Source: Trichobilharzia szidati (taxonomy: Eukaryota; Platyhelminthes; Trematoda; Strigeidida; Schistosomatidae). Taken from it: a stretch of 64,000 nt of DNA. This document shows, in pieces, positions 1-10,404 of this stretch; position 1 is the first letter of the stretch; each line of letters opens with the position of its first letter. The DNA lies in assembly GCA_944472155.2 (NCBI GenBank), contig OX235271.1:37808633-37872632 (forward strand), in the 5' to 3' direction. The position numbers were made by a program, and so were the translations under genes. The notes beneath the pieces were generated by a model that searched no databases, was not told the DNA's origin, and worked only from the letters and a program-made list of their open reading frames with translations.

Positions 1-27
1 GACGACATATACTGAATGACGTTTGTT

Positions 28-95
28 GTAATAGCAGCTTTATTCCGAAAAATGCTTTCATACATAGTATACAATTCTCAGAATGTTCCACTGCG
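28..95 (-). repeat. CR1-like LINE 3' end, remnant
   Basis: The stretch starting agctttattcc, followed by a degenerate gtac...tat...aattctcag block, resembles on the minus strand the 3' terminus of the CR1-like LINE seen better at 29790-29870. It is only the last part of the 3' UTR. The remaining element would lie to the right but is not recognisable. Confidence 0.4.
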
Positions 96-985
96 AAGTA
101 TTACCTGTTTGTGTAGAATTCCCAAGCGAATTATTAACCGGCAATATATCATCTGAAGCCATAATGTTCTATGTAAATCATGCTTTAACTAACTGTGTTC
201 ATTCATCATTTTTATGGAAAATTCGGTTGCGGTAGGTTTGAAATCTACTCGAAAATAGTCGTGTGTGATTCTGGTTCAAGGACAGTTAGAATATCATAAA
301 ATAGAGTTAATAAGGTATATTATTTTAATGGATGGGATATTTGGTATCGCAGTGATTTACGCTAATCTTGAGGCATATCAAGAGTTTTCAATGGAGTCAT
401 TCGAAATGACCATTTAAGTAATTTTTTATTAATAAGGGGGAAAAATGAAGTTTAGTTATTTTAAAAAATAATCAGGGGGAAACATTCGTGTGCATAATCA
501 AAATACTAAATCAATAAATCGATTTCTGAATAATAATGAACTCATATATCTGATATTTATAACCTGTGAACGGTAGGAATTTTCGCAGGTTTAAGGACTT
601 TGTGGAGCATTAATTCTTGCGCCTAAAAATACAGAAAAATATTACATCCATTAGTATCGGTATACGACGACTGTTTTTCTCACATAACCATCACTATTAC
701 AGATGCAGTGAATGTGAGTATCTCACCTTAACATTTACTTTATCACTGGATGCTCCCCCTAGGATCTATCTGATTGTGCATACAAATTTGCAGTTATTGC
801 AGCAGTCTGTCTTGGGAACCCTTTTTCAGTGGTCAATGAAGACTTCAATGCTTGCGACTCTTTCTTCATTGAATCACTCAGTCATGTAAATTGAACAATA
901 TATAAAATCTTAGATGTACAATGAAGGACAGTAAATAGGATGCGTTTACCGAACTCATGCAAAAAGGGGCAAAATTCACATAATG
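96..985. other. Unassigned AT-rich DNA
   Basis: No protein similarity, tRNA-like head or inverted repeat is visible. The only open frame of note (617-889, +, 90 codons) has low-complexity composition and no recognisable domain, so it is not called as a gene. Confidence 0.6.
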
Positions 986-989
986 TGAC

Positions 990-1335
990 ACTCAACACCC
1001 TTTCTGCTCACAACTCTCCTGCACCTTGTATCTCATCACGTAGGGCCAAAAATCCTTATAAAAGACTACATGCTCATACAACCAAGTAGAAAAACTCAGT
1101 GGTTCCATATTTTTCCCGTGTTCTCTATGACAGAGATAGTGTTGAGCGTAAATTTTACAACTTACTATGTAAATCACAAACTAAATGGCTCTTTTATATT
1201 TTCATGTATCTAGTTTATAGTGGCCTTTTATCAGTTACCATATATAATTTTAGCTATTATATGCATGAAATAAAAGGACAGAACTACTTTATTTTACTTA
1301 CTTACTTATTTTTCGTCGTTTATGCACGCTGGAAA
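990..1335 (+). pseudogene. CR1-like LINE, C-terminal end of ORF2 plus 3' UTR
   Basis: Translated with one internal stop, the segment reads CISSRRAK...TTK then VPYFSRVLYDRDSVERKFY. This matches the last ~55 residues of the CR1-like ORF at 44380-44538 (CISSRRTRN...IPYLARVLSDRDNVKRETY). These residues lie after the reverse transcriptase core, in the C-terminal domain of the polyprotein. The frame is broken by a nonsense codon and runs into AT-rich sequence that is probably 3' UTR. The copy is 5'-truncated and cannot encode an enzyme. Confidence 0.75.
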
Positions 1336-1586
1336 ATGGATACAATCTGACCAATATTCTGTAAAGCATTATGAAGACTGAATTTCACTAGAAATGCTTT
1401 TATGTATCGAAATATTTTCCCACTACATAAAATTTATTTTATGGCCTTTATCAACTGCAATTCAATTAAGGAGAGAGTATAAAAGCAATCCACGTGAAAT
1501 TACAAAACATTTGCCATCAATATAAAGTGACCAAAAATAATTGATCTGGTCAGTGGTTTTCGAAGTTGAATTTTCACTGTTCAGTC

Positions 1587-1832
1587 GCATCGGTCTGGTT
1601 GCATCAGCAATTCAGAGATAGAATGTTCGCCAACACCTCACGTTGTCTAGGTGTTCGAACCTCAGCCAACGGAATCCTGAACTTCACCTAGCCAGTATTA
1701 AACCTTCAGGAGAGGGAAGGTCAGGCATGAGGCTAGCAACCTACCCTGTAAGAAAACATCACCATTTCGAGAACTTCGAATCTCAAGATTGAATTTCTAT
1801 GTCCAACTCAGAATGTAAAGTAACAAAAAAGA
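1587..1832 (+). mobile_element. SINE-A (tRNA head, RTE-type tail), degraded
   Basis: It has a gcatcggt start, a broken A box (cagagatagaatgttcgcc), a B box (tgttcgaacctc), then the SINE-A body (ccagtatta..., gagagggaaggtcaggcatgaggctagcaacctaccctg). The 3' end is heavily mutated. An extra ~12 bp after gcatcggt suggests a small insertion in the head. Confidence 0.7.
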
Positions 1833-1984
1833 GATAAAAACAAAATCTCTCGGGTGAGGACTAACTAAGTATTAGTGAGAAAAGTGTTGGTTAGTGAATT
1901 CTTGTAGGAGAGCTTTTTCAGCGGCTCTGAGTGACAATTTTTATTTGTCATTCAAATGACTGGATATCATTGTTGAAGAAAACA

Positions 1985-2860
1985 AGATTCTAGAATAATA
2001 GAGAAGATTTGTGGTTCGGGTGGATGATTTGCAATTAACAATGTTCTCTAAACTGGTTGGTTTCGTTGCGGAGCTTTCGTCGCCTTTCTGGATAACATCT
2101 TCAGTGCAAACGTTAGCCCAAAGTTCAGTTATTTTAATTTTCCATGAGTGATAGAATTGCATCTCCCGGTAACCATCTTTTATATGTATAGGTCATTTTT
2201 TATTGACTTGGATTTTAAATTTTCTCGTTACATGATTTACTTTTTATTAGTAAGTAGATTTGGTCTATACTAACATGTTTGTTAATCGCATATTCGTGTG
2301 AGTACTAGGCTTCTAGGAATTCTCTGGCACTTTTGGTGTTTCCTCTGTTTAAAATCTCGACATAATCCCAATCATCAAATGGGTGTTTATAATTATCTAC
2401 ATGCATTGATATGAAAGAATATATATCATGTCGTTTCACAACTGATTTGTATTCTTGGATTCTGATTCGAAAGGGGCGCCCACTTTAACCGATGTAATGT
2501 CTGTTACAGTTCATACAGTTTATTTTGTAAATGGTATTAATTTTATCTTCTTTTTTTGGATATTTTGCTTTGCACAATATGGAATAAAGTGATTGTGTTG
2601 GCTGGCTTGTGCGCTATATCTATTTCAAACGGTTTCAATATTCTAGCTGTTACTTTAGAGATATTTTTATATGTGGTAGGATAAATTTTCTTATAGTTGG
2701 TGTTGTGACTCGATATCAAACATTTTTAAATAAAATAGTAAGGATATCCATTCTTTTTGAAGACATTTAGTAGGTATTTTCCTTCCATTCTTTTCAACGC
2801 TGGAGTGCTACGGTGTGTACAGTGTGTGTACAGGCGCAAACGAAACTGTGCAGATATTGT
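1985..2860 (-). pseudogene. Penelope-like element, subfamily I: RT end, GIY-YIG domain and 3' terminal region
   Basis: On the minus strand, with a stop in the frame, the protein reads LKRMEGKYLLNVFKKNGYPY (end of RT/thumb), then VTARILKPFEIDIAHKPANT (linker), then INCMNCNRHYIG and SGRPFRIRIQEY (GIY-YIG endonuclease), then DDWDYVEILNRG...SAREFLEAW. This order is diagnostic of PLEs: a telomerase-related RT followed by a single-strand-nicking GIY-YIG nuclease. The Gln normally found in YIGQ/GR is a stop codon here. Coding similarity covers about 2285-2860. The 1985-2160 part is the element's 3' terminal region, because its ataatagagaagatttgt block recurs in the mini fold-back at 33021. The copy is 5'-truncated and dead. 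Confidence 0.8.
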
Positions 2861-2924
2861 TTAAAATAATTCTCTATTTGACAAACGGGAAATGCAATGG
2901 TACTAGAGGAGCTCTAAGAATTGT

Positions 2925-3480
2925 CAAGCATAGGTCTACACACTATAGAATCAGGCCACAAAACTGATTTTGATGACATCAAAATTACCCAAAAATATTT
3001 CAAAACTCATAAAGAATCTCTCATACGAGTCACATTTCATACTTATTACAATCGAAATAATTGAACACCTTACGCCGAAGATTTGTTTATTTATTCAAGT
3101 CCCAAGTGGACCATAGGGGTTCAAGCTTAAGCTTTGGAGTTTCGGCAGCAGTGGTATTCATTTTTTACGGAATAGGGTCGCTAGCTCCATGCCCAACCTT
3201 CCCTCTCTACTGGAATTACTACCAGGCGACGTGAGGGAGTACATTGGCCCGGGATCGAACACTGGACCACATGTGTGATTGGCAAGCATTCTACCGCTGT
3301 GCCGCCGACGCTATGCTGAAGAAGTGTGATTGAATTACAGTCAATTAGCTGAGATTCTGTAATTTCCAGGTTTGATATTACTTTCATAAAGGCATTAGCA
3401 GTATTAAATAGCGAAACGTCAGTAAAATAGATGCATTCATTGTTTTCATTCATTGAAAAATTCGAAAATCATGAATGCCA
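2925..3480 (+). pseudogene. Penelope-like element, subfamily II: 3' end, split by a SINE
   Basis: Residues LHTIESGHKTDFDDIKITQK and YFKTHKESLIRVTFH match the extreme C-terminus of the PLE at 12490-14950 (LHAIESGDKIGMDNIEIIQK). The 3' UTR continues at 3312-3480, where gctgagattctgtaa and ttaaatagcgaaacgtcagtaaaa match 14827-14920. A SINE-A (3085-3311, minus) sits between the two halves. Only the last ~45 codons of the ORF remain. Confidence 0.75.
3085..3311 (-). mobile_element. SINE-A inserted in a PLE 3' UTR
   Basis: Minus orientation: the right end is the tRNA-like head (ccgccgacgc, complement of gcgtcggcgg) and the left end is the RTE-type tail (tcccaagtggaccatagggg). The B box appears as gggatcgaacact. 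It splits the PLE 3' end at 2925-3480, so it is younger than that PLE. Confidence 0.85.
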
Positions 3481-4325
3481 TATATCCAATGTCTAAAGTG
3501 TTTTAAACTTTAAGGGATAATTTGTCGTATTCTAGATGACTTTATAATAGGACTTACCAATAAAAACACTTCTTAAAATTTCCTTAAATCGGTTTAACTT
3601 GTATGAAAAACATATTTAATTTCTATATGCTGTTAAACTTTGTTGGGTTCCCTTTGTAGTTTAATTATGTGTCCATATTTTGAAAGTATTTTCATCATTA
3701 CTATTATTATTGTTTTGTAGTTGTTAACTGACAAATTTGTTTTATGATTATGTTTAGATAAATATTTACATTGTACAAAACAAGCAGTGTTTGACCACAA
3801 GATTTATCTGATGATATTATTGTTTATTTGTCGTCGGGACTTCCCGTCGAAATGCCTAGACTAGGCCAATAGACTTCCTTTCTGTCTTATGATAACAATA
3901 ACAGTTTTCTTCTAGCAAAATATTAACAAAATAGACGCAATTTTTGTTTTTAATTTATTGCTCAATAATTTCTCTTCATGAAGAATTTTCAAGGAAGAAA
4001 ACTAGTTTATGGTATGTTGTGTGATGCAGACGTGTTCGATCTGAAGCTCGAACTAATCCCTCAAAATATGTTTCTTTCGGTGGTTTGAAGGACATTTAAA
4101 AATATGTGTGGGTACAATGCGCAACTTAACCACAATAATAATAATACCATTAGGATAAATACAATGGGGAATTTTCGGTATTACTTACCGTCCCACAGTA
4201 ATTTAGCTAATTCATACCTGATACTATTATCGTCACATAAATTGCGTTCTAAATAAAATATCGCATAGGTTTTATATTGTATCGTCCAATCATAAAATAT
4301 TCTTTTCAATCCTAAGTGATACGAT
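3481..4325. other. Unassigned DNA
   Basis: AT-rich with short ATT/AAT runs near 3700 and 4130. No coding similarity or repeat family was recognised. Confidence 0.5.
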
Positions 4326-4329
4326 ACAA

Positions 4330-4630
4330 GTGGAGATTTGTGTATACAGAGGATGCCTTGGGTCCGACAAGATGATATTTACTAACGTTTGGCGTCAGTC
4401 CATATATCCATTTACAACAGTTTTCACCCGTCGGTTAAGAGACACTCTAATTGTCATACAGAAAACGTTTTGTGTAGTTTCCAGTGTCACAAACTCTTTC
4501 TTGAATAGCTCAGAAGTTGATAAATTGCCAGCATCAAAGAAGAGTAGGTGGAATGCAAGAATAAACAGATTTAAAACGTACAGACTGGGTGATACCAGAT
4601 TGTCTTCATTTTCTTATATAGGAGGTTAGA
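4330..4630 (-). pseudogene. CR1-like LINE, RT C-terminal fragment
   Basis: On the minus strand the frame reads TVVNGYMD then LVNIILSDPRHPLYTQ, which aligns with VVNRHMNSCKHLAKVILSD and HLLYSQL in the CR1 copy at 10407-11057. That is the region just after the RT core. Both ends are truncated. The plus-strand 99-codon open frame over this region is an antisense shadow. Confidence 0.7.
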
Positions 4631-4934
4631 CAAAATATCTTCCTAAAATAATGAGTACAGCGAGAAAGATCAAAGGACAGACATAAAACAAAGTATCTAC
4701 TATTCGAATTAGTTTCATCGTTAGTGCCTTATTTGATACAAGTATCATGGGAACGAATAATTTCATGTTAAACACCTTCCTGTCGGGGATAAAAATGAAT
4801 AATGAAACCACTAAGAAACAGAGTAAACATTATGCACTGTACTGCATGACAAGGTAAGTAGCCTAACATTTTAATAAAGCTGTTGACATTTCGACTTCGG
4901 AGCCGAACATTTCAGTTCAATCAATCAAGCGGAT

Positions 4935-5210
4935 GAGAAAAAAATAGATTTATCACCGTCTCACAAGAACTGGATAACGCTTAGGCGTTCGAAAGCAAGG
5001 GTATAGGGTTCAAGTCTTAGTTCACATGCAATCACTCACTAGGGACTGCAAGCACATCTTGCAGAAGAGCTGCAAAGTGGACAGAATGCTAGTCCGTGAT
5101 TCAGCTGCTAGTCACAGTCCACCAATAACCAATCACATTAGTGAATTTGACCGAAAGCGTTGAAGTATTCTGAACATTTGAATTAGGTCAGATGAAGTTT
5201 CAGTCTTGTA
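4935..5210 (+). repeat. Possible third tRNA-like repeat
   Basis: A B-box-like ggttcaagtct at about 5009 follows a weak A-box-like segment. The downstream body (ggactgcaagcacatcttgcagaagag) is unlike SINE-A or SINE-B. Seen only once clearly in this window, so family status is uncertain. Confidence 0.3.
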
Positions 5211-5214
5211 ATTT

Positions 5215-6075
5215 CATACTTTAGAGAAGAAAAAAAGTTATTTGCCTTTTCACAACATGCACAATTCTGTCCATTCCTTCTCCATTCCAATTTGCTTTAT
5301 GTGATTTGAAACGAAAATTCATCTAATAAGAACTATTCGCCTAATCTTTTGCTTTCTTCATAATGCATTCCTAACTTATCGATAATTAGTGATATCCTAC
5401 ACCTGTCAATCCCTTTTATCCGCCAGCTATAAAATAGATTCAAACATATAACATTCGTCAAATAATTTGTTTCTAAATTTAGCCAGCAGTAAAAATATGC
5501 ATAAATTATTGATAAAACTGAAGCACTGAGGGGAAATATGTAAATCGAAGTGTAATTGTTCTCGTTGAAAGATCTCTTCTATTGGTATTCTTCTAGGCGT
5601 ATTTCTCTTTTGTAAAATATTTCTAATCTAATTCAGTGTGATGTGGTGTTAACTGACAAGCTTTTTGAAGAACAGCAACTGATCAGTGGGGATAGTCTGC
5701 ATTATCCTGAAGGAAATAGGCTAATGAAAAAGTTTATGAAGAAGTTAGTCAATATAAGTCATTAGGGGAATTCTTAAACGAGTATAACACCTCATGGAAT
5801 ATAACGAATGTGCTGCTGGCTACTACTTAATTACTTGCTAGTCTAAAAGGTATACAATTGAAAAGACTGTTTAGTGAGCAACTAATATTCTTCTTGATCG
5901 ATTCATCTTCAGGTTCTGCATCTGCATGACCATTATAATTAAAGAAATATTCTTATGGACACCATTAATGTTTTCATTTACACTGAATCAATAAAATCAA
6001 CAGATTACATTCTCAAGGCATCAATAAGAGGTAGTTAATTCGCATTGTTATAATACTAAACCACATATGGGAAAA
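5215..6075. other. Unassigned DNA
   Basis: AT-rich, no coding similarity or repeat head recognised. The 5' part of the CR1-like LINE that follows may begin in this stretch but cannot be delimited by eye. Confidence 0.45.
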
Positions 6076-6079
6076 ATTA

Positions 6080-7176
6080 AAGGAAGTAAGACGGATGTGA
6101 TGAATGTTTAGGTTCGACAGCAGACCAGAGTAGCAGATAAAAAGAGAAGTTGTGTAAGAATTGTGATAATACTGGTGTCCGTAAAATAAACACCCTTATA
6201 AAAATTGAAATAGAAAGATTGAACAGGCTATATAATGAAAAATTTTTATCATGTAAAAATCCTTCAAACATTTGGAAACTTTTCAATAAACTTACAAGTA
6301 AAAAACAAATGTCTGTTGATGCTTATTCCGATGTTAATGCTTTAAACAAATCATTTATCATGAAACAAATTAATATGGTTGTACCTGATTTACCTAGTCA
6401 AGATAATGGTCATTTTTCGGGTTTTAAAGAAGAGGATGTACTATTATGTTTGAAATCTTTAAATCCAACACACAGCCTTGGTCCAGATGGTGTACCAGGC
6501 ATTCTTCTTCAAAAGCGTGCAGACATCTTGTGTCATTCTCCTACTCAAATCTTTAATGCATCATTTAACAAAGAAACGGTACCTACTGACTGGAAAGAAA
6601 TCAAGGTTGTACCTGCACAGAAATCATCCTCTGGAGCAGGTATAAAGTTTAGACCGGTCGCTATAACATCTCCTTTTTTTGAAAATTATGGAGAAACTTC
6701 CTTTGAATACTCTTAAACCTTCTTTAAAAGCTTTTAGTGACCCTAAGCAATTTGCTTATAAGTGTGGAAGAAATACATTAGATGCAGCCATTGTACTACA
6801 CCACAATATTGTTTCCTGCCTTGATAAGGGTGCTAAGTTCGTTCGAACAGCTTTTTTAAGACTATACTGCAGCTTTCGACTCTGTTCCTAGGACACTTTT
6901 ATTAGGAAAGATGATTTCAGCGCAGACAGAGTCCTGGGCAACTAGATGGCTGTCTTCTTATTTTAAGGATAGGAAACAGCACACTGTTTTCGCTGGAAAG
7001 CGCTCCACTTCTCAGCTAACTGAAAGTGGTGTGCCTCAAGGAGCAGTACTTTCTCCATTTCTTTTCTCTTTCTCTCTGCATGACCTTCCGAACTCACCCA
7101 AAGTTAACTTCATTAAGTATGCTGATGATCTGACCGTTTCTGTCCCTGTAGTTTCCACATCGGATTGTTCCCATAT
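6080..7176 (+). pseudogene. CR1-like LINE ORF2, RT domain, first half (split by RTE)
   Basis: Encodes the front of a non-LTR reverse transcriptase. In order: a pre-RT region (6150 onward), SLGPDGVPGILLQ, TDWKEIKVVPAQKSS, RPVAITSPF, FAYKCGRNTLDAA, an AAFDSVPRTLL equivalent, SGVPQGAVLSPFLFS and the catalytic FIKYADDLTVS. The frame slips twice, both times in T runs (about 6671-6678 and 6851-6856), so the copy is dead. It breaks off after SDCSH at 7172, exactly where an RTE LINE (7177-10404) was inserted, and resumes at 10405. Removing the insert and one copy of the 4-bp duplication atat (7173-7176, 10405-10408) restores the frame (...DCSH-MNGFL...). Placement in CR1/Jockey is by motif resemblance. 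Confidence 0.85.
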
Positions 7177-7190
7177 TATTATTATTTCCT

Positions 7191-7727
7191 TTAGTTCCTA
7201 GAGGAACATAGGGCTTCAGCCATGCGTCTCCATTGCGTTCGATTCTCTGCTAGAGTTTTCACGTGGCTCCAGGTCTGCCCACATGCTTTCATCTCCTCTT
7301 CACATGATCTCCTCCAGGTCACCCTTGGACGACCAACTCGCCGCTTCCCTTTCGGGTTCCACTCGAGGGCTTGTCTAGTGATGTCACTTGCTGGTTTCCT
7401 CAGAGTGTGGCCAATCCATCTCCATTTTTTCCTGCCTATTTGTTTCACAATGGGTTCCTGGTTGGTTCGCTCCCAGAGATCTTTGTTGCTGATCCTTTCC
7501 GGCCATCTGATCTTGAGTATTGAGCGAAGACATCTGTTAATGAAGGTCTGTAGCTTGTTTGAGGTGCTCTTTGTGACACGCCAAGTCTCTGATCCGTATA
7601 GTAGTACTGACTTCACATTGGAGTTGAAAATCCCGATCTTATTTTTGACGCTGAATGATGTTGTCCTCCACACAGACTTGAGAGTAATGAAAGCTTGCCT
7701 TGCTTTCCCGATCCTTGCTTTGATATC
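7191..7727 (-). pseudogene. C-terminal domain of the same RTE polyprotein, downstream of the in-frame TAG
   Basis: In frame with the 891-codon ORF, separated only by the stop at 7728-7730. It reads DIKARIGKARQAF, then LLYGSETW, RWPERISNKDLWERTNQEP, KWRWIGHTLRKP and RRVGRPRVTWRRSCEEEM. This YGSETW / WIGH / GRPxxTW signature is the conserved tail of RTE/SR2 polyproteins after the RT. No further stop or shift is seen before the natural end at 7191, close to the 3' tail. Without readthrough this part is not translated. Confidence 0.88.
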
Positions 7728-10403
7728 CTAGTCAGTTCCGCCTGTAGTTGAAACAATGCTTCCCAAGTAGGTAAAGGAGGTAGTTTCTTTCAGGTTTTTT
7801 CCATTTATGCTGATTGCTGTCTGCTGTTGTTGTTGGTGTTGGCCAGGGATCTTCATCACCTCTGTTTTTTCTATGTTCACCTGGAGTCCTATCTTCGATG
7901 CTTCTTCTGCCAACTTGTTACTTTTCACTTGCATATCTTCCAGTTTGTGGGAAATCAGACATATATCATCGGCGAAGTCCAGATCCTCCAAGTTCTTTGT
8001 GTGAGTCCATTTTATGCCTGTTTCCTCATTGCCCGCTGTTTGTCGCATTATCCAGTCTACTGCAATCAGGAAAATCATTGGCGATAGTAGGCAACCCTGT
8101 CTTACTCCTGTCTTCACTTCGAAGGATTCCGTGAGCTTCCCGTTGTGGATTACTTGGCATGCAGCGTTGTCATACAACTGTTGGATGAGATGTATAATTT
8201 TCGGCGGCACCCCGTAGTAGCGCAGTAGTTGCCAAATCACCTCTCGATCGACGTTGTCGAAGGCCTTTTCAAAGTCGATGAAGTTGAGATAGAGAGGTGA
8301 CTGCCATTCCAAACTTTGTTCAATGATTATCCGTAGTGTGGCGATTTGATCAATACATGACTTGTTACTCCTGAATCCAGCTTGTTCTGGTCGAAGTTTT
8401 TCATCCAAGGCTTGTTTGATCCTTTCCAGGATGATGCGGCTTAGTATTTTGCTTGGGATGGAAAGGAGCATAATTCCGCGCCAGTTCTTGCATTGACTTA
8501 AGTCTCCTTTCTTTGGTAGTTTGAATAGGTATCCTTTCTTCCAATCCTCGGGTACTTTGCCTTCTTTCCACACTTTCTCAAGTAGTGGCGTCATCAGGTC
8601 TGCTGTTGTCTCTGGGTCGACTTTCAATGCTTCTGCTGGGATTCCATCTGGTCCTGCTGCTTTCCCAGCTTTCAGCATCTTGATTGCCTTCAGGACTTCT
8701 GTTCTCCTCGGGGGGTTGATGTTCACTGGTAATTCTGCTTCCGTCGTTGGTATTGTTGGGCGCGTTGTAGGTGGCGGTCGGTTTAGTAGTCTTTTGAAGT
8801 GTTCAGCCCAGTGTTTCCTTTGCTCCACTTCTTTGGTGATTGACTTTCCATTTTCATCCTTCACTGGCTTAATTTGTGACGAATTTTTGCCTGAAAGGTA
8901 CCTAGTTGTTTGGTGAAGTGTTGCGAGGTCTCCTTTGCCTGCTGCTTGTTCTGCTTCATTGGCCATGGCTTCATAATACTTTCTTTTGTCTTCTCTGGCA
9001 CTCTTCTTTACTCCTTTGTTCAGTGTATTGTAGCTTACATTCAACTCCTGTTTCTGTTGCTCGTCGGTGCACTGCAGAATTTTTTGTTTCACCATCCTTC
9101 TCTCCTCTATTAGCCTCCAAGTGTCCGTAGTGAGCCACGGTTTGTCCTGTCTCTTCTTTCTGCCCAGAACTTCCATGCAGGTTTCGCTCCATACTGTTTT
9201 CAGGTTGTTCCAGTGTTTTTCGACGCTGACCTCTTCACCAGTGTTGATTTGTGTCTCGGCTTTGTCCTTTATACTTGCAGTAAAGATATCCTTTGTATCC
9301 TGGTCCTTTAGTTTTTGAGTGTTGAACTTGGCTTGTGGTCTATCTGCAGCTCCTGTTTCTCTGAAAGCCTTTAATTTGAGTTGGATTGTTCCTTGTACGA
9401 GGTAGTGGTCTGAGCCAACGTCTACTCCTCTTCTTGCTTTTGTGTCCAGTAGGCTGCGCCGCCACTTCCTCGAGATTGTGATGAAGTCAATTTGGTTTTT
9501 GGTTCGCCCATCTGGTGACACCCATGTAGCCTTGTGAATATCCTTGTGTTTGTATACGCTGCCACCAATCACTAGTTCATTGAAGGCGCAGAAGTCGGCG
9601 AAGAGTTCTCCATTTTCATTCATCTCTCCCAGAGCTTCTTTACCCATGATGAGTTCCCTTCCTGTGTTGTCTGGTCCCAGTTTGGCGTTCATGTCTCCCA
9701 TTAGTATTTTGATGTCACCGGCTGGAGTATTGTCTATTGCTGCCTGCAGTTGTCTGTAGAATTCTTCTTTCTTTTCGAGGTCTGCGTTGTTGGTCGGTGC
9801 ATAGCATTGTATAATTGACACTTTCCTTCCTTTGGAGTTGAATCTGGCGGTTATTATCCTGGGTGAGATCGCCTCCCATTGTATCAGAGCCTTGGTTGCC
9901 GTTGGTGACATCATGATAGCCACGCCCTCGGTGTGTGTGTGGTTGTCTTCTGGGTGACCGGAGTAAATCACTGACTCACCTGTTGACAATTTGGTGAGTC
10001 CGTATCCGTTCCATCTGCTTTCGCAGATCCCCAATACTTGTAGTCCGTATCTCCTCATTTCGCTTGCGATCTGGGCAGCTTTGCTAGTCTCGTACATGCC
10101 GCGGACATGCCATGTCCCCACACAGACTTTTTCTTTTGACGCAAGGAGACTGTTCACGCTGAAGTTTCTGTAGCAGGTTTGTTTACAGGGTGGGGTTGCT
10201 GGCCTCACGCCTGAGTTTAGTCTTTGGGTACCTGAAATAGAAGAAAGGTTAGTGTTGCGTGACCGCAGAGCCCAGGGGACATCTGCTTGAGGCCGGTCAC
10301 ACACGGCCTGGTGTGTCTCAGTAGCGTACTTATCACTTCTGCCCTGTGACACGGCAGCAGAAAGCGCGGTCGTTGTTAATCCGGGCCACGGCCGATCCGG
10401 CAT
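7728..10403 (-). CDS. RTE LINE polyprotein: AP endonuclease + reverse transcriptase (ends at a premature TAG)
   Basis: 891 codons. Residues 93-340 form an apurinic/apyrimidinic-type endonuclease: GTWHVRGM (96), catalytic Glu in ESRWNG (128), GDMNAKLG (236) and the SDH triad end (331-333). This domain nicks target DNA for target-primed reverse transcription. Residues ~580-820 are the RT: KAAGPDGIPAEAL (581), NWRGIMLLS, QAGFRSNKSCIDQI, FIDFEKAFDNVDR (708), GVRQGCLLSP (766) and catalytic FADD (810-813). A Q5 tract sits at 857-861. The frame stops at TAG (7728-7730) after GGTD, then continues in the same frame for about 179 more codons (to 7191). The stop therefore looks like one point mutation. 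ATG choice is uncertain because it abuts the element's end. Confidence 0.92.
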   Translation of the reverse strand: MPDRPWPGLTTTALSAAVSQGRSDKYATETHQAVCDRPQADVPWALRSRNTNLSSISGTQRLNSGVRPATPPCKQTCYRNFSVNSLLASKEKVCVGTWHVRGMYETSKAAQIASEMRRYGLQVLGICESRWNGYGLTKLSTGESVIYSGHPEDNHTHTEGVAIMMSPTATKALIQWEAISPRIITARFNSKGRKVSIIQCYAPTNNADLEKKEEFYRQLQAAIDNTPAGDIKILMGDMNAKLGPDNTGRELIMGKEALGEMNENGELFADFCAFNELVIGGSVYKHKDIHKATWVSPDGRTKNQIDFITISRKWRRSLLDTKARRGVDVGSDHYLVQGTIQLKLKAFRETGAADRPQAKFNTQKLKDQDTKDIFTASIKDKAETQINTGEEVSVEKHWNNLKTVWSETCMEVLGRKKRQDKPWLTTDTWRLIEERRMVKQKILQCTDEQQKQELNVSYNTLNKGVKKSAREDKRKYYEAMANEAEQAAGKGDLATLHQTTRYLSGKNSSQIKPVKDENGKSITKEVEQRKHWAEHFKRLLNRPPPTTRPTIPTTEAELPVNINPPRRTEVLKAIKMLKAGKAAGPDGIPAEALKVDPETTADLMTPLLEKVWKEGKVPEDWKKGYLFKLPKKGDLSQCKNWRGIMLLSIPSKILSRIILERIKQALDEKLRPEQAGFRSNKSCIDQIATLRIIIEQSLEWQSPLYLNFIDFEKAFDNVDREVIWQLLRYYGVPPKIIHLIQQLYDNAACQVIHNGKLTESFEVKTGVRQGCLLSPMIFLIAVDWIMRQTAGNEETGIKWTHTKNLEDLDFADDICLISHKLEDMQVKSNKLAEEASKIGLQVNIEKTEVMKIPGQHQQQQQTAISINGKNLKETTSFTYLGSIVSTTGGTD

Positions 10404-10404
10404 G

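Larger units (their letters stand above)
7177..10404 (-). mobile_element. RTE-type LINE (SR2 group), nearly full length, nested in a CR1-like LINE
   Basis: A 3228-bp minus-strand insertion whose limits are set by the interrupted CR1 frame and a 4-bp target duplication (atat). Its 3' end is the left side: a short (AAT)n tail, then ggaactaaagg...gaacatagggcttcagcc in plus-strand view. The same 3' terminus recurs at 21051, 26590 and 34011. The open reading frame starts only one base inside the right boundary, so either the family has almost no 5' UTR or this copy is trimmed at its 5' end. The length fits RTE elements, which are usually about 3.2-3.9 kb. It is the best preserved LINE in the window and younger than its CR1 host. 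Confidence 0.93.

Noticed and set aside
617..889. A 90-codon open frame as a host gene
   Set aside because: No recognisable domain, no plausible splice context, and composition typical of AT-rich noncoding DNA.
2060..2110. Possible hammerhead in the 3' region of PLE subfamily I (minus strand CTGAAGATG ... GACGAAAGC)
   Set aside because: The first core strand is interrupted and no convincing helix II or III can be drawn by hand.
7222..9759. Numerous plus-strand open frames of 60-170 codons
   Set aside because: They are antisense shadows of the RTE polyprotein on the minus strand.
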